This document shows positions 51,272 to 60,848 of a DNA stretch of 64,000 bases, in pieces. Made by a program: the position numbers and the translations under genes. The notes under the pieces were generated by a model. The model did not search any database and had not been told where the DNA came from. It saw only the letters and a list, made by a program, of their open reading frames with translations. Positions within the stretch are counted from its first letter, which is position 1; each line of letters starts with the position of its first letter. The stretch is from Phycisphaerales bacterium (GTDB lineage Bacteria; Planctomycetota; Phycisphaerae; Phycisphaerales; UBA1924): assembly GCA_019744815.1 (NCBI GenBank), contig JAIEUA010000010.1, positions 248,001-312,000 of the forward strand, written 5' to 3'.

Positions 51272-53215
51272 TCACGGGCAGAGCAGGTTCTCGTACGCCT
51301 GCGCGAAGAGCACGAAGTCGGCGTCATCGACGTAGCCGTCGCCGTTCATGTCGGCGGGGCAGCCGACGGGCATGAGCGGATCGGCGCAATCGAAGATGGC
51401 GTAGGCGTAGGCGAAATCGACGAAGTCAGTGTCGTCGACGTAGCCGTCGCAGTTGGTGTCGCCGATGCAGATGCCCAGCACGCCCGGCGGGGAATCGGTG
51501 AAGGTGCAGACGTTGAACACGCGGCACTTGTAGCGGGTGGAGTGGGCCGCCTTCAGCGAGTTGCCCGGTGCGGCGGCGATGGTGAAGGACGAGGTGGTCG
51601 AGCCGCTGACGATGCCGCCGGGCACGCCAAAGGAGAGCGATGTCGATCCGTCGACGAGCGGGAACCAGTTGTTGCTGTTGACGGGGCTCTCGAAATACCA
51701 CTGATGGGTGAAGGGTCCGGCGCTGGGGTTGGTGCCGGTGACCACCCAGCCGCCGCTCCCGTTCTGGCAGATCGAGAGCGGCAGCGGCGCGGGTCCGGGG
51801 ATCGGGGCCGAAGTGACGACGTTGACGTTCACGATGAACGTCGAGGTGTCGGAGCAGCCGCCGCTGACGACGCAGAAGTAGTTGCCGGCGACGTCGGCAA
51901 AGCCGGGGTTGAAGGAGAGGATCGGCGAAGTCGCGCCGGCGATGACCGAGCCGCCGCCGGTGGTGCCGTTGGTGACGGGGATGCTGAACTTGCCGACTTT
52001 CTTGTACCACTGGAAGCGCAGATTGACGGAGGCGTGAGGCGGGTTGGCGAGGACCTGGAGGAAGCCGAAGGAACCAGCGCAGAAGGACGTGCTGACGGGC
52101 TGAGAGACGATGCTGGGAGCGCACACGGGCGGGATGTCGCGAACGACCCAACCACGCTGCTGGCCAAACAGGAGCCCGTTGCCAACGAGTGTCGTGCCGT
52201 CGGCGCTGATGCCGGTGCACTCGGTGAGCGTCCAGCCGGTGAGGTTGACGCCCAGGGTGGGCAGGTGGGTGTTGAGGTTGAGCAGGCCGAGCACGCTCGA
52301 GATCACGGCTCGAGGGCCGCTGGAGGAATCGGTGGCGGTGCCAGCGACGACGAGGCCGTCGGCGCTGATGGCGAGGCCTTGCGACGAGCCGTTCACGGGT
52401 GCACCGGGTAGGAGACCAAGGTCTTCCATGCCACCACCGGCGCTCCACCGATAGGCGTGGTTCACGCCGAAGACGTCGGCCGCGCCGGTCGCGGCCTGAG
52501 CGTTGCTGCTGATCGCGCGGCCGTTGGAGGTTGTGCCGCCGGGGAGTGTCCCGAGCGTGATGTAGGTCGACGGGTTCGACCAGATCCGGGCGATGGGCGA
52601 GTAGGTGAGGCCGAGGAATCCGCCGCCGGGTCCGGTGTCACCGATCACGTAAACGCCGTCGGGCGTTATGCCCGACGCACCAGAAGCGATGCTGCCCGCG
52701 GGGATGGAGAGCCCGACGACGCTCGCTCCGTTCCAACGGGCGCCATAGCTCGCGAAGCCGAATCCCGAGAGCGCCGAGTAGTTGCCCGAGATGATGGATC
52801 CGGTTGCGTCCAAGCCGCTGGCGGAGTCCGCTTGGATGATGCTGCCCGAAGGGGCCAGCGCGACAATTCCCGTCGATTGATTCCATTTGAAACCAAACTG
52901 TCCGGCCGTCGCATCGGCACGGCCGACGACCCACGCGCCGTCGGGCGAGACGGCGGCGGCGCTCGACAGGGTTCCTCCGGGCAGGAAGCCAAGTCCGGTG
53001 AGCGTCCCGGGGAAGACCCAGCGAACGGCCATGCCGTTGGTGGCGTTGGTTCGGCTGAGGCCAACGACGACCTGGCCGTTGCTGTTGACCGCGGCGGCGG
53101 ACGAGATCGTGTCGCCGGGGAGCACGCCGATGCTGGTGATGGATTGGGCGGACGCCGCGGCAGAGAGGCTTGCAAGGCCGAGTGCGGTTGCGAAGATGAC
53201 TCGGGTGGTCTGCAA
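51272..53215 (-). CDS. Secreted HAF-repeat protein with Ig-like segment and GC-type dockerin (paralog A)
   Basis: A 647-residue protein taken from a TTG with CAGGAG eight bases upstream. An ATG at 53284 would add 23 non-signal-like residues. The signal peptide ends Ala-Ser-Ala-Gln. Residues 24-340 contain HAF-type repeats ('Leu-Gly-x-Leu-Pro-Gly-Gly-x-x-Ser-x-Ala-x-Ala-Val-Ser-x-x-Gly-x-x-Val-Val-Gly'), which form a beta propeller or solenoid on secreted proteins. Residues 360-580 hold two Ig-like stretches with paired Cys (CAPSI, FCAGSFGFL, FCVVSGGCSD). The end has two dockerin repeats (TNCDGYVDDTDF, MNGDGYVDDADF). It is a tandem duplicate of the gene immediately upstream. Confidence 0.82.
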   Translation of the reverse strand: MQTTRVIFATALGLASLSAAASAQSITSIGVLPGDTISSAAAVNSNGQVVVGLSRTNATNGMAVRWVFPGTLTGLGFLPGGTLSSAAAVSPDGAWVVGRADATAGQFGFKWNQSTGIVALAPSGSIIQADSASGLDATGSIISGNYSALSGFGFASYGARWNGASVVGLSIPAGSIASGASGITPDGVYVIGDTGPGGGFLGLTYSPIARIWSNPSTYITLGTLPGGTTSNGRAISSNAQAATGAADVFGVNHAYRWSAGGGMEDLGLLPGAPVNGSSQGLAISADGLVVAGTATDSSSGPRAVISSVLGLLNLNTHLPTLGVNLTGWTLTECTGISADGTTLVGNGLLFGQQRGWVVRDIPPVCAPSIVSQPVSTSFCAGSFGFLQVLANPPHASVNLRFQWYKKVGKFSIPVTNGTTGGGSVIAGATSPILSFNPGFADVAGNYFCVVSGGCSDTSTFIVNVNVVTSAPIPGPAPLPLSICQNGSGGWVVTGTNPSAGPFTHQWYFESPVNSNNWFPLVDGSTSLSFGVPGGIVSGSTTSSFTIAAAPGNSLKAAHSTRYKCRVFNVCTFTDSPPGVLGICIGDTNCDGYVDDTDFVDFAYAYAIFDCADPLMPVGCPADMNGDGYVDDADFVLFAQAYENLLCP

Positions 53216-53274
53216 GCGAGAGCTCCTGTGAAGCGGAAGGCGGGACGCCGCGGGGAGGGTGTTCGGCACGGACA

Positions 53275-55227
53275 CTACGGGCACACGAGGTTCTCGTACG
53301 CCTGGGCGAAGAGCACGAAGTCGGCATCGTCGACGTAGCCGTCGCCGTTCATGTCGGCGGGGCAGCCCGGCGGCATGTTCGGATCCTCACAATCGAAGAG
53401 GGCGTAGGCGTAGGCGAAGTCCACGAAATCGCCGTCATCGACGATGCCGTCGCAGTTGGCATCGCCGATGCAGATGCCCAGGACGCCGGGCGGGGAGTCG
53501 GCAAAGGTGCAGACATTCGACACGCGGCACTTGTAACGCGTGGAGTGCGCCGACTTCAGCGAGTTGCCCGGAGCCGCGGTGATCGTGAACGCTGAGGTGG
53601 TCGCGCCGGAGACGATGCCGCCGGGCACGCCGAAGGAGAGCGTCGTCGGTCCGTCCACCAGCGGGAACCAGTTGTTGCTGTTGGCGGGGCTCTCGAAGTA
53701 CCACTGGTGCGTGAAGGGTCCGGCGCTGGGATTAAGCCCTGTGACGTTCCAGCCCGCGCTCCCGTTCTGACAGATCGACAACGGCAGCGGCGCCGGCCCT
53801 GGCAACGGGGCGGAGGTGATCACCGTCACGCTCCAAATTTGCGTGGCCGCGTCCGAGCACCCGCCGTAGACGATGCAGAAGTAGTTGCCCGCGACGTCGG
53901 GGAAGCCGGGATTGAACGTCATGAACGGCGACTGCGCGCCGCTGATGAACGAGCCGCCGCCGGTCGGGCCGTTCAGCACCGGCACGGTCGTCTTGCCGAC
54001 TTTCTTGTACCACTGATACGCCAGACCCGCGGAGGGATGCGGCGGCACCGCGGTGACGCTCAGGAACCCGAAGCCGCCCGCGCAGAACACCGCGGGAGCC
54101 GAAGAGTTCTGGTAGATCCTCGGAGCACACACCGACGGGATGTCGCGCACGATCCAACCGCGTTCTTGTCCGAGATACGAGCCGTTGCCGACAAGCACCG
54201 TGCCGTCGGCGCTCACCCCGGTGGTCTCCCAGAGGTTCCATCCCGCGAGATTCACGCCGATGGTCGGCAGGTAGTCGTTGAGATTCCGCAGACCCGAGCC
54301 GCTGGAGATCATCGCGGCACGGTTGGAGAGCGTCATGTCCATCGAGCCCGCGCCGACGACGACCCATCCGTCGGGCGTCATCGCGTGGGTACGCGACCAG
54401 CCGGTGAGCGGGTTGGTGGTGGGCAGCGTCCCGAGGTCTTCGATGCCGGCTCCGGTCCAGCGATAGGCGCGTTGGCTGGCGACGCCGTTGTCGCCGCTGC
54501 CTGCAACGACCTGCCCGTTGTCGCTGATGGCGATGCCCGTGGACCACGTGCCGCCGGGCAGCGTGCCAACGGTGAACCACGTCGTCGGCGTCGTCCACAC
54601 GCGAGCGATCGGGTTGTAGTTGTTGCCAAGGAACCCGACGCCCGGGCCGAAGTCGCCGACGATGTACTGACCGTCGGGCGTGATCTTGCTTGCGACCGAC
54701 GCGATCGAGCCCGCTTGAGGGGTCAGCGTGGTCAGGCCGGCGCTCGTCCACAGCGCGGCACGCGGGTACACACCCAGTCCTCCGAACACCTGATAGGTGC
54801 CCACCATCTTGGCACCAACAGCGTCGACGCCGGAGGCGCCGTTTTGTTGAATCAACGACGGCGAGGCCGCGAGCCCGAGCATTGGCCCGGGGCTGAGCCA
54901 CTTGAAGGCCATGGTGCCGTTGACGCCGTCGTAGCTGCTGCCGACCACGATCTGGCCGTTTGGCGAGACGCCGTAGGCCTCGGAGAAGGTGCCCGTGCCG
55001 AGGTACCCAAGGCTCGAGAGCACGCCCGCGTTCCAGCGGACCGCGGTGCCGTTGGTCGAGGGCGTGCGGCTGACACCCACCACCGTCGTTCCGTTCGCGC
55101 TCAGCGACCAGGCCTTCGAGATCGTGTCGCCGGGAAGGACGCCGATGCTGGTGATGGTCTGCGCCGACGCGGCGGCGGCGATCGACGCCGCAAAGCCCGC
55201 GGCAGAGACAAAGCCGATGCGATTCAT
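53275..55227 (-). CDS. Secreted HAF-repeat protein with Ig-like segment and GC-type dockerin (paralog B)
   Basis: A 650-residue protein from the ATG with CAGGGAG upstream. Domain order is the same as its neighbour: signal peptide ending Ala-Ser-Ala-Gln, HAF repeats (Ser-Ile-Gly-Val-Leu-Pro-Gly-Asp-Thr-Ile-Ser opens both), Ig-like stretches, and two dockerin repeats (ANCDGIVDDGDF, MNGDGYVDDADF). The dockerin and Ig parts match paralog A almost residue for residue, whereas the HAF part has diverged more. The two genes are separated by 59 bases and probably share a transcript. Partners for the dockerin are not in the window. Confidence 0.82.
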   Translation of the reverse strand: MNRIGFVSAAGFAASIAAAASAQTITSIGVLPGDTISKAWSLSANGTTVVGVSRTPSTNGTAVRWNAGVLSSLGYLGTGTFSEAYGVSPNGQIVVGSSYDGVNGTMAFKWLSPGPMLGLAASPSLIQQNGASGVDAVGAKMVGTYQVFGGLGVYPRAALWTSAGLTTLTPQAGSIASVASKITPDGQYIVGDFGPGVGFLGNNYNPIARVWTTPTTWFTVGTLPGGTWSTGIAISDNGQVVAGSGDNGVASQRAYRWTGAGIEDLGTLPTTNPLTGWSRTHAMTPDGWVVVGAGSMDMTLSNRAAMISSGSGLRNLNDYLPTIGVNLAGWNLWETTGVSADGTVLVGNGSYLGQERGWIVRDIPSVCAPRIYQNSSAPAVFCAGGFGFLSVTAVPPHPSAGLAYQWYKKVGKTTVPVLNGPTGGGSFISGAQSPFMTFNPGFPDVAGNYFCIVYGGCSDAATQIWSVTVITSAPLPGPAPLPLSICQNGSAGWNVTGLNPSAGPFTHQWYFESPANSNNWFPLVDGPTTLSFGVPGGIVSGATTSAFTITAAPGNSLKSAHSTRYKCRVSNVCTFADSPPGVLGICIGDANCDGIVDDGDFVDFAYAYALFDCEDPNMPPGCPADMNGDGYVDDADFVLFAQAYENLVCP

Positions 55228-55484
55228 GATGCAACTCCCTGAGAGCCGTGCCCTCAGCATGACTTGCCCGATGCTACCGGAACCTTGCCGCGGAACCGTG
55301 ACGAATCCCTGATTCCCTTCCCAAATCCGAACCCAAATGACCGAGAACCCGCGCCTGCCGGCCTCGGACGGCTGGTATTCTGTGAGCCCGCGGCACGGCC
55401 CACCCGCGCGAGCTGAAGCCGGCGGCTCTGATCCCTGCCCCCCTGCCCCCCTTCCCCGCTGCTCCCCTCCTCCCCTTCCTCCCT
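55228..55484. other. Divergent intergenic region
   Basis: Carries promoters for the HAF pair and acs. The last 60 bases before acs are C/T-rich with no ribosome site. No gene seen. Confidence 0.5.
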
Positions 55485-57602
55485 ATGTCCAACGTCCAAA
55501 CCCTGCTCAAAGAGACCCGTTCCTTCCCGCCCGTCAGCGCCGAATCGCTGGGCTTCGCCCAGTGGCACATCGGCTCGCTCGACGAGTACAAGAAGCTGCA
55601 CGCCCGGTCGATCCAGAACCCCGAAGCCTTCTGGGCCGAGGAGGCCCAGAAGCTCGCGTGGTTCCAGCACTGGGATCACGTCCTCTCCTGGGAAGCCCCC
55701 GACGCCAAGTGGTTCGTCAACGGCAAGCTGAACGCGTGTTACAACTGCGTTGATCGGCACGTGCAATCCGGCCACGGCGACTGCTGCGCCTTGGTGTGGG
55801 AAGGCGAGCCGATGGCACCGCGCACGAGCCATCCCGCGGCGGCGAGCAAGTACGCGAGCGAGCCCGAGATCAAGCGGGTGACCTATCGCGAGTTGCAAGA
55901 GCAGACCAGCCGCGTCGCTAACGCCCTCAAGCACCTGGGCGTCAAGAAGGGCGACGTCGTCACGATCTACATGCCGATGGTGCCCGAGCTCGTGGTCGCG
56001 ATCCTCGCCTGCGCCCGCATCGGGGCGGCCCACAGCGTGATCTTCGGCGGCTTCGCGCCGCACGCCATCAGCGAGCGCGCGATGGATGCCCACAGCCGCG
56101 TGATCATCACCGCCGACGGCGGCTACCGGCGCGGCGAGGTCGTGCCGCTGCAGAAGAACGTCGAAGAAGCCGTCAACCAGCTCGCCAACCACGGGCACAT
56201 CATCAACCACGTGCTGGTGGTCAAGCGCACCGGGCACGAACCGCCGAGCTCACGCTTCCAGAGCGGCACGACGCCCGCCAACGTGAAGGCCACGAGCATC
56301 CATCCGCCCACCAAGTTCCATTGGTGGCATGATCTGGTGGCCCAAGTCTCCGACGCGTGTCCGTGTGAAGTCATGGACAGCGAGGACATGCTCTTCCTGC
56401 TCTACACCAGCGGCTCGACCGGCAAGCCCAAGGGCATCCAGCACAGCACCGGCGGCTACCTCACGTATGTGAACACCACCGCGCGGCTCACGTTCAACCT
56501 CGTTCCCGACACCAGCCAGATGTTCTGGTGCTCGGCGGATATCGGCTGGATCACGGGGCACTCGTACGTGCTCTACGGCCTGCTCATGAACCGCGTGCCC
56601 ACGCTGCTCTTCGAGGGCGCGCCCAACTTCCCCGACAACGGCCGCTTCTGGGACATCATCCAGCGCCACCGCGTCACCCAGTTCTACACCGCCCCCACCG
56701 CCATCCGCACCTTCATGAAGTGGGGCAACGAGTGGCCGGAGAAGTACGACCTGTCGTCGCTGAGGATCCTCGGCACGGTCGGTGAACCCATCAACCCCGA
56801 GGCGTGGATCTGGTACCACGAGCACATCGGCCGCAAACGCTGCCCGATCGTGGACACCTATTGGCAGACCGAGACCGGCGGCCACGTCGTGACGCCGCTG
56901 CCCGGGGCGACTCCAACGAAGCCCGGCTCGTGCACGCTGCCGATGCTTGGAATCGACGCCGCGATCGTGAACGAGCAGGGCGAAGAGATCGCCGCCAACC
57001 AGGGCGGGCTCTTCTGCATCCGCAAGCCCTGGCCGGGCATGCTGCGGGGCGTCTACGGCAATCGCGAGCGCTTCATCAGCAACTACTGGGGCCGCCTGAA
57101 GGATCCCAAGACGGGCACGCCGTATTACTTCAGCGCCGATGGCGCGCGGCGTGACGAGGATGGCTACTTCTGGGTGCAGGGCCGCGTCGATGACGTGATC
57201 AAGGTCAGCGGCCACCTGCTCGGCACGATGGAAGTGGAGAGCGCGTTGGTGAGCCATCCCGCGGTCGCCGAGGCCGCGGTTGTTGGTGTGCCTCACGAGA
57301 TCAAGGGCAACGGCATCGCGGCGTTTGTGACGCTGAAGGGCTCGTGGGCCACCAAGAACCCCGGGCGCCAGCCGGACGATGCGCTGCGGGCCGAGCTCAC
57401 GGCCCACGTCGCCAAGGAAGTGGGCGCACTGGCGAAGCCGGATCAGATCCGATTCGCCGAGGGGCTGCCGAAGACCCGCAGCGGGAAGATCATGCGGCGG
57501 CTGCTTCGCGATGTAGCCGCGGGCGTCGAGAAGATCACGCAGGACACGACCACGCTGGAGGACTTCTCGGTGGTGGCGAAGCTGCGTGCCGATGAGGAGT
57601 AG
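55485..57602 (+). CDS. acs: Acetyl-CoA synthetase (AMP-forming)
   Basis: A 705-residue enzyme that activates acetate through acetyl-AMP. Visible features are the N-terminal ACAS domain (about 25-85), the P-loop YTSGSTGKPKGIQHSTGGYL (about 305-324), the Asp-Thr-Tyr-Trp-Gln-Thr-Glu core and Gly-Arg-Val-Asp-Asp-Val-Ile-Lys-Val-Ser-Gly-His hinge. The C-terminal Lys in Lys-Thr-Arg-Ser-Gly-Lys-Ile-Met-Arg-Arg is required for adenylation and is regulated by acetylation in known enzymes. It is about 50 residues longer than usual, mainly from an insertion near residues 255-290. The next gene starts at the base after its stop. Confidence 0.95.
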   Translation: MSNVQTLLKETRSFPPVSAESLGFAQWHIGSLDEYKKLHARSIQNPEAFWAEEAQKLAWFQHWDHVLSWEAPDAKWFVNGKLNACYNCVDRHVQSGHGDCCALVWEGEPMAPRTSHPAAASKYASEPEIKRVTYRELQEQTSRVANALKHLGVKKGDVVTIYMPMVPELVVAILACARIGAAHSVIFGGFAPHAISERAMDAHSRVIITADGGYRRGEVVPLQKNVEEAVNQLANHGHIINHVLVVKRTGHEPPSSRFQSGTTPANVKATSIHPPTKFHWWHDLVAQVSDACPCEVMDSEDMLFLLYTSGSTGKPKGIQHSTGGYLTYVNTTARLTFNLVPDTSQMFWCSADIGWITGHSYVLYGLLMNRVPTLLFEGAPNFPDNGRFWDIIQRHRVTQFYTAPTAIRTFMKWGNEWPEKYDLSSLRILGTVGEPINPEAWIWYHEHIGRKRCPIVDTYWQTETGGHVVTPLPGATPTKPGSCTLPMLGIDAAIVNEQGEEIAANQGGLFCIRKPWPGMLRGVYGNRERFISNYWGRLKDPKTGTPYYFSADGARRDEDGYFWVQGRVDDVIKVSGHLLGTMEVESALVSHPAVAEAAVVGVPHEIKGNGIAAFVTLKGSWATKNPGRQPDDALRAELTAHVAKEVGALAKPDQIRFAEGLPKTRSGKIMRRLLRDVAAGVEKITQDTTTLEDFSVVAKLRADEE

Positions 57603-58070
57603 ATGATTCGATCGGGGCGTGCCATCGCGGTTCTGCTGCTCGGAGCGACGGCTCTCCCGCTCGCGTCCTGCATCACTCCCATCGACCTCGCCGCCAACGC
57701 CGGCATCGGCGTGGCTCAGGCCGGCACCAGCATCTACTCCCAGGGCACGCTGCAGGCGGCGTTCTCGGTGCCGATGGACCGGGTGGTGGACGCGGTGCGA
57801 TCGGAGATGAAGAGCCTCCAGTACGACGCGACCCACGAAGACGCCCGCGAGGAGACCGTCTCACTCACCTTCCGCCAGGCCGACGGCAGCGACATCTCCA
57901 TCAAAGCCCGACGCAGCAGCCCAACCGTCACAGGGTTCGCGATCCGGGTGGGTTTCTGGGGCGACCCGGCCGTGTCGAGACTGATCCTGGAACGAGTCAC
58001 GGCGGCGATCGAGAAGTCAGCCCCTGCCGATCCGGTCACACCCGCCCCGGATTCGTCCGCCACGAAATGA
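57603..58070 (+). CDS. Small lipoprotein of the DUF3568 type
   Basis: A 155-residue protein. The signal peptide ends in a lipobox Leu-Ala-Ser-Cys (Cys23). The mature part has the DUF3568 layout: Gly-x-x-Ala-x-x-x-Gly-Thr-Ser-Ile-Tyr-Ser-x-Gly, then a Val-Pro-Met-Asp-Arg-Val-x-Asp-Ala segment, and two strand-helix units ending near Arg-Val-Gly-Phe-Trp-Gly-Asp. Function is unknown; members sit in the outer or inner membrane. It begins immediately after the acs stop, so it is probably co-transcribed, although no functional link to acetate use is known. Confidence 0.8.
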   Translation: MIRSGRAIAVLLLGATALPLASCITPIDLAANAGIGVAQAGTSIYSQGTLQAAFSVPMDRVVDAVRSEMKSLQYDATHEDAREETVSLTFRQADGSDISIKARRSSPTVTGFAIRVGFWGDPAVSRLILERVTAAIEKSAPADPVTPAPDSSATK

Positions 58071-58108
58071 CGACGCCCCGGGGTTCGGGCCGATGAATTG
58101 AGTCTCGC

Positions 58109-59059
58109 ATGAGCCGCACTTCCTCGATCCCGATCGACAGCGATGCCGCCCGGCGTGCCGCGGGAGAGCTGGCCGAGTTCATCGCCGACCCGCACGAAGG
58201 CACCCCCATCGATCCTTCGTCCAACGACCGGGTCGAGCCGCCGGCCCTGGGCTGGTTCAACGCAAGCCGGGTGATGGTCGCGGTGCCACTCTTCAATGCG
58301 CAGCTCGACGCCGAGCGGATCATCGACGACATCGTGGTCTTTGCCCGCTCGGTCCCCGCGTGGGAGTTTGTGTTCATCGACGACGGCTCGACCGACGACA
58401 CCGTCGCCGCGTTCCAGAAGCGGCTCGCCGCGGTCGGGTTCGTCGATCCCGGCACCGCCGCACGCCTCTCGGTGATTCCCTCGTCCCCGCACGCGGGGCT
58501 TGGTCATGTCACCAGGATCGCCGGCCTCGAGTGCGACGCGGAGCACCTGATCGTGCTCCTGCCCGCGTTCAACGGTGACTGGTCGGTGCTCGCCGGCGTG
58601 CGTGACACGCTGCAGGCCAGCCCGATGGTGCTCGCCCCCGCACTCGTCCAACCGGGTCTTGCGATCCGTTTGGCTCGCGCGGTCGCGGCCCGCTCGCTCG
58701 GCCTGGAACCCATGGCGGCTCCTCAAGCACTCGGGATCCTGGGTCCTCTTGCCAAGGTTCTGGCCGAGCGCACCTCGCTCCGCGGCCCGGGGTTTGATCT
58801 CGAGCTCCGGCACCTGGCCCTGCGCCTGGGGCAACGCACCCAGGCATGCCCGACGCTCCCCGCCCGGACGGGTCATGGCGTGGCATCGACGAATCCCGGG
58901 CACTGGCTCGGGCAGGTCGGCGCGACCCTGCTCGCGCCGATCGCGATCGGGCTCCGATCGCTCCTGGGTGGCTACCGCTTGAAGGCGGCCCACGCGGCGT
59001 CCACACCGCCCGCGAGCTCGGCGCGATCGTCGGGAGTCTTCCGCCGCAAGGCGTCGTGA
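58109..59059 (+). CDS. Glycosyltransferase family 2-like protein, possibly degenerate
   Basis: A 316-residue protein. An unusual 50-residue N-terminal lead precedes Val-Met-Val-Ala-Val-Pro-Leu-Phe-Asn and FVFIDDGSTDDT (about 87-98), the GT-A nucleotide-sugar pocket. The later Asp-x-Asp metal motif is not evident: at the expected place the sequence reads Leu-Leu-Pro-Ala-Phe-Asn-Gly-Asp. A mid-protein segment resembles the acceptor region. The C-terminal 60 residues are Ala/Ser/Arg-rich with one hydrophobic stretch. It may be a glycosyltransferase with altered metal use or an inactive relative. It is convergent with 59072-60049. Confidence 0.6.
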   Translation: MSRTSSIPIDSDAARRAAGELAEFIADPHEGTPIDPSSNDRVEPPALGWFNASRVMVAVPLFNAQLDAERIIDDIVVFARSVPAWEFVFIDDGSTDDTVAAFQKRLAAVGFVDPGTAARLSVIPSSPHAGLGHVTRIAGLECDAEHLIVLLPAFNGDWSVLAGVRDTLQASPMVLAPALVQPGLAIRLARAVAARSLGLEPMAAPQALGILGPLAKVLAERTSLRGPGFDLELRHLALRLGQRTQACPTLPARTGHGVASTNPGHWLGQVGATLLAPIAIGLRSLLGGYRLKAAHAASTPPASSARSSGVFRRKAS

Positions 59060-59071
59060 CCCGTTCGAAGC

Positions 59072-60049
59072 TCAATCCACGCGTTCGAGTGTCTCCCGCA
59101 TGGTGGTCGTGACCCTCGCGGGCGCGCCCTTCCAGAGGTAATCGCAGGTGTAGACGTGGGTCACCTCGCCGGAGCGGATCTTGGCGGACGCGGTGTTCAC
59201 GCGGTAGCGAGCGTCGTACGAGCTGCCCAGGAAGTTGAGCCCCTTGGCCTTGGCGTCCGGCGACTCGGTGCCCACGCCGTGGATCGCGATCTCCATCTTG
59301 ATTCCATCGTCCGAGAGGAGCTTGAACTCCTGCTTGGTCGTGACGGAGAACCCGCTGTTGACCCGCAGCGGCATGGTGACTTTCCAGGTGTTCCCGACCG
59401 CTTCGGATTCCGCGAACCAGCAGAAGAACAACCCGAACCGCGCCGGCCAGGCGTCATCACCGATGATGTTTTCGAGGAAGTTCACCCCGTCGGCGTGCCA
59501 GTTGCGCAGCCGCGGATGCTCGTTTCTCGCGTACCCCATCACGTCGCCCGACACCGCGAACTCCATCGGCCGCTTGAGCAGGATCTGGGCCGGCGAGTCG
59601 AACCACGAGCCCCTGGTCTTGGGGTCGGCGCTGTCGAACCGCTCACGCCCGCCGGGCACCGAGGCCTCGATCACCACGCGGGTGAACGTCATGGTGCCCT
59701 TGAGCACGTTCTCGGGGAAGAGCTTGTCCACCTTCACCGTCATGTAGATCTCGGAGTAGCTGATGCTCCGCTTCTGCTCCTCGGAGATGTGCTCACCCTC
59801 GCGGATGTCCTCGCTCTCCATCGTCCACTTCACCTTGAATGTGTCGCCCTCCGCGTACCGAGGGCGCATCGGGATCATGGCCTTCGGCTCGGCATTGGCC
59901 TCCGGCTTGGCCGCCGGGGTGGCCTCCGGGGTGGCCGCCGGGGTGGCCGCGGGCGCTGGCGGCACATCGGGTGCTGCCGGCGGCTGGGTGGCCGGCGCGG
60001 GCTCGCCCACCGCGAGCACCAACGAAGCGAGCATGGCAATCGGGAGCAT
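59072..60049 (-). CDS. Exported protein of unknown function
   Basis: A 325-residue protein from the ATG after GGAGGAATTGGA. Signal peptide residues 1-15 are followed by an Ala/Pro/Thr/Glu-rich linker (16-55). The globular beta domain contains Lys-Val-Lys-Trp-Thr-Met-Glu-Ser-Glu-Asp, Glu-Ile-Tyr-Met-Thr-Val-Lys-Val, and an Arg-Val-Asn-Ser-Gly-Phe-Ser-Val-Thr-Thr-Lys-Gln pattern. The order resembles DUF6263-like envelope proteins, but I cannot confirm this. It is the only leftward gene in a rightward stretch, divergent from the SRPBCC gene with 69 bases between starts. Confidence 0.7.
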   Translation of the reverse strand: MLPIAMLASLVLAVGEPAPATQPPAAPDVPPAPAATPAATPEATPAAKPEANAEPKAMIPMRPRYAEGDTFKVKWTMESEDIREGEHISEEQKRSISYSEIYMTVKVDKLFPENVLKGTMTFTRVVIEASVPGGRERFDSADPKTRGSWFDSPAQILLKRPMEFAVSGDVMGYARNEHPRLRNWHADGVNFLENIIGDDAWPARFGLFFCWFAESEAVGNTWKVTMPLRVNSGFSVTTKQEFKLLSDDGIKMEIAIHGVGTESPDAKAKGLNFLGSSYDARYRVNTASAKIRSGEVTHVYTCDYLWKGAPARVTTTMRETLERVD

Positions 60050-60118
60050 TCCAATTCCTCCGTCCGCGGCACGCCGCGGCCTGAATCCTGTTGTGTGCCA
60101 CTCACGAAAGCCCACACA

Positions 60119-60679
60119 ATGGCCTCCGCCCCCTCCTCCGCAACCCCCGCCGCCGACTCGGCCTATCTCCTCGAGACCGAGATCACCCTGCCCAGAACGC
60201 TGGAAGAAGTCTTCCCATTCTTCGCCGATCCGGGAAACCTCGAAGCCATCACCCCGCCGTGGCTCAACTTCCAGATCCTGACCCCGCGCCCCATTCCCAT
60301 GCGCGCGGGGGCGATCATCGATTACAAGATCCGGCTCCGGGGCATCCCCATCCGCTGGCGGACGGTGATTGCAGCGTACGAGCCGCCCCGGATGTTCATC
60401 GACCAGCAGATCAAGGGCCCCTACTGGCTCTGGGAGCACACCCACACCTTCGAGCCCGTCCACCGCGAGGGCCGCTTCGTCGGCACCCGGATCGGGGACA
60501 AGGTCCGATACCTGCCGATCGACATCCCCCGCTGGGTCCCCGGCCTCGGCGGCCTCATCCACCGCCTGATGGTCCGGCCCGACCTGGAAAAAATCTTCGC
60601 CTACCGCCAACAGCGGATGCGCGAGCTGCTGGCCCCGGAAACCGTCAGCCACCCCGGCGCAAGCCCGGTCCTGGCATGA
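60119..60679 (+). CDS. SRPBCC-superfamily (START/ligand-binding) protein
   Basis: A 186-residue protein with the SRPBCC opening Leu-Glu-Thr-Glu-Ile-x-Leu-Pro-Arg-Thr-Leu-Glu-Glu-Val-Phe-Pro-Phe-Phe-Ala-Asp-Pro-x-Asn-Leu-x-x-Ile-Thr-Pro. This is typical of the group often found beside sugar epimerases. Later strands (Gly-Ile-Pro-Ile-Arg-Trp-Arg-Thr, then Phe-Ile-Asp-Gln-Gln-Ile-Lys-Gly-Pro-Tyr) complete the helix-grip barrel. It binds a hydrophobic ligand in its cavity in other members; the ligand here is unknown. No ribosome site is evident before the ATG. Confidence 0.82.
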   Translation: MASAPSSATPAADSAYLLETEITLPRTLEEVFPFFADPGNLEAITPPWLNFQILTPRPIPMRAGAIIDYKIRLRGIPIRWRTVIAAYEPPRMFIDQQIKGPYWLWEHTHTFEPVHREGRFVGTRIGDKVRYLPIDIPRWVPGLGGLIHRLMVRPDLEKIFAYRQQRMRELLAPETVSHPGASPVLA

Positions 60680-60848
60680 CTTGCGCCACCCGCCCGAACT
60701 CGTTTCGCGCAAATTTGGGTTTGGGGCGCGAGATTGGCCGATAACTCGACACGGCGCACGAGGCGCCCCATACACCGGGCCGACCGGCGGCGGCGAGCGT
60801 CGCTCCTCCGGCGGCCCAACAGGCTTTGAGGCAGGCGGAGCTCTCCCC

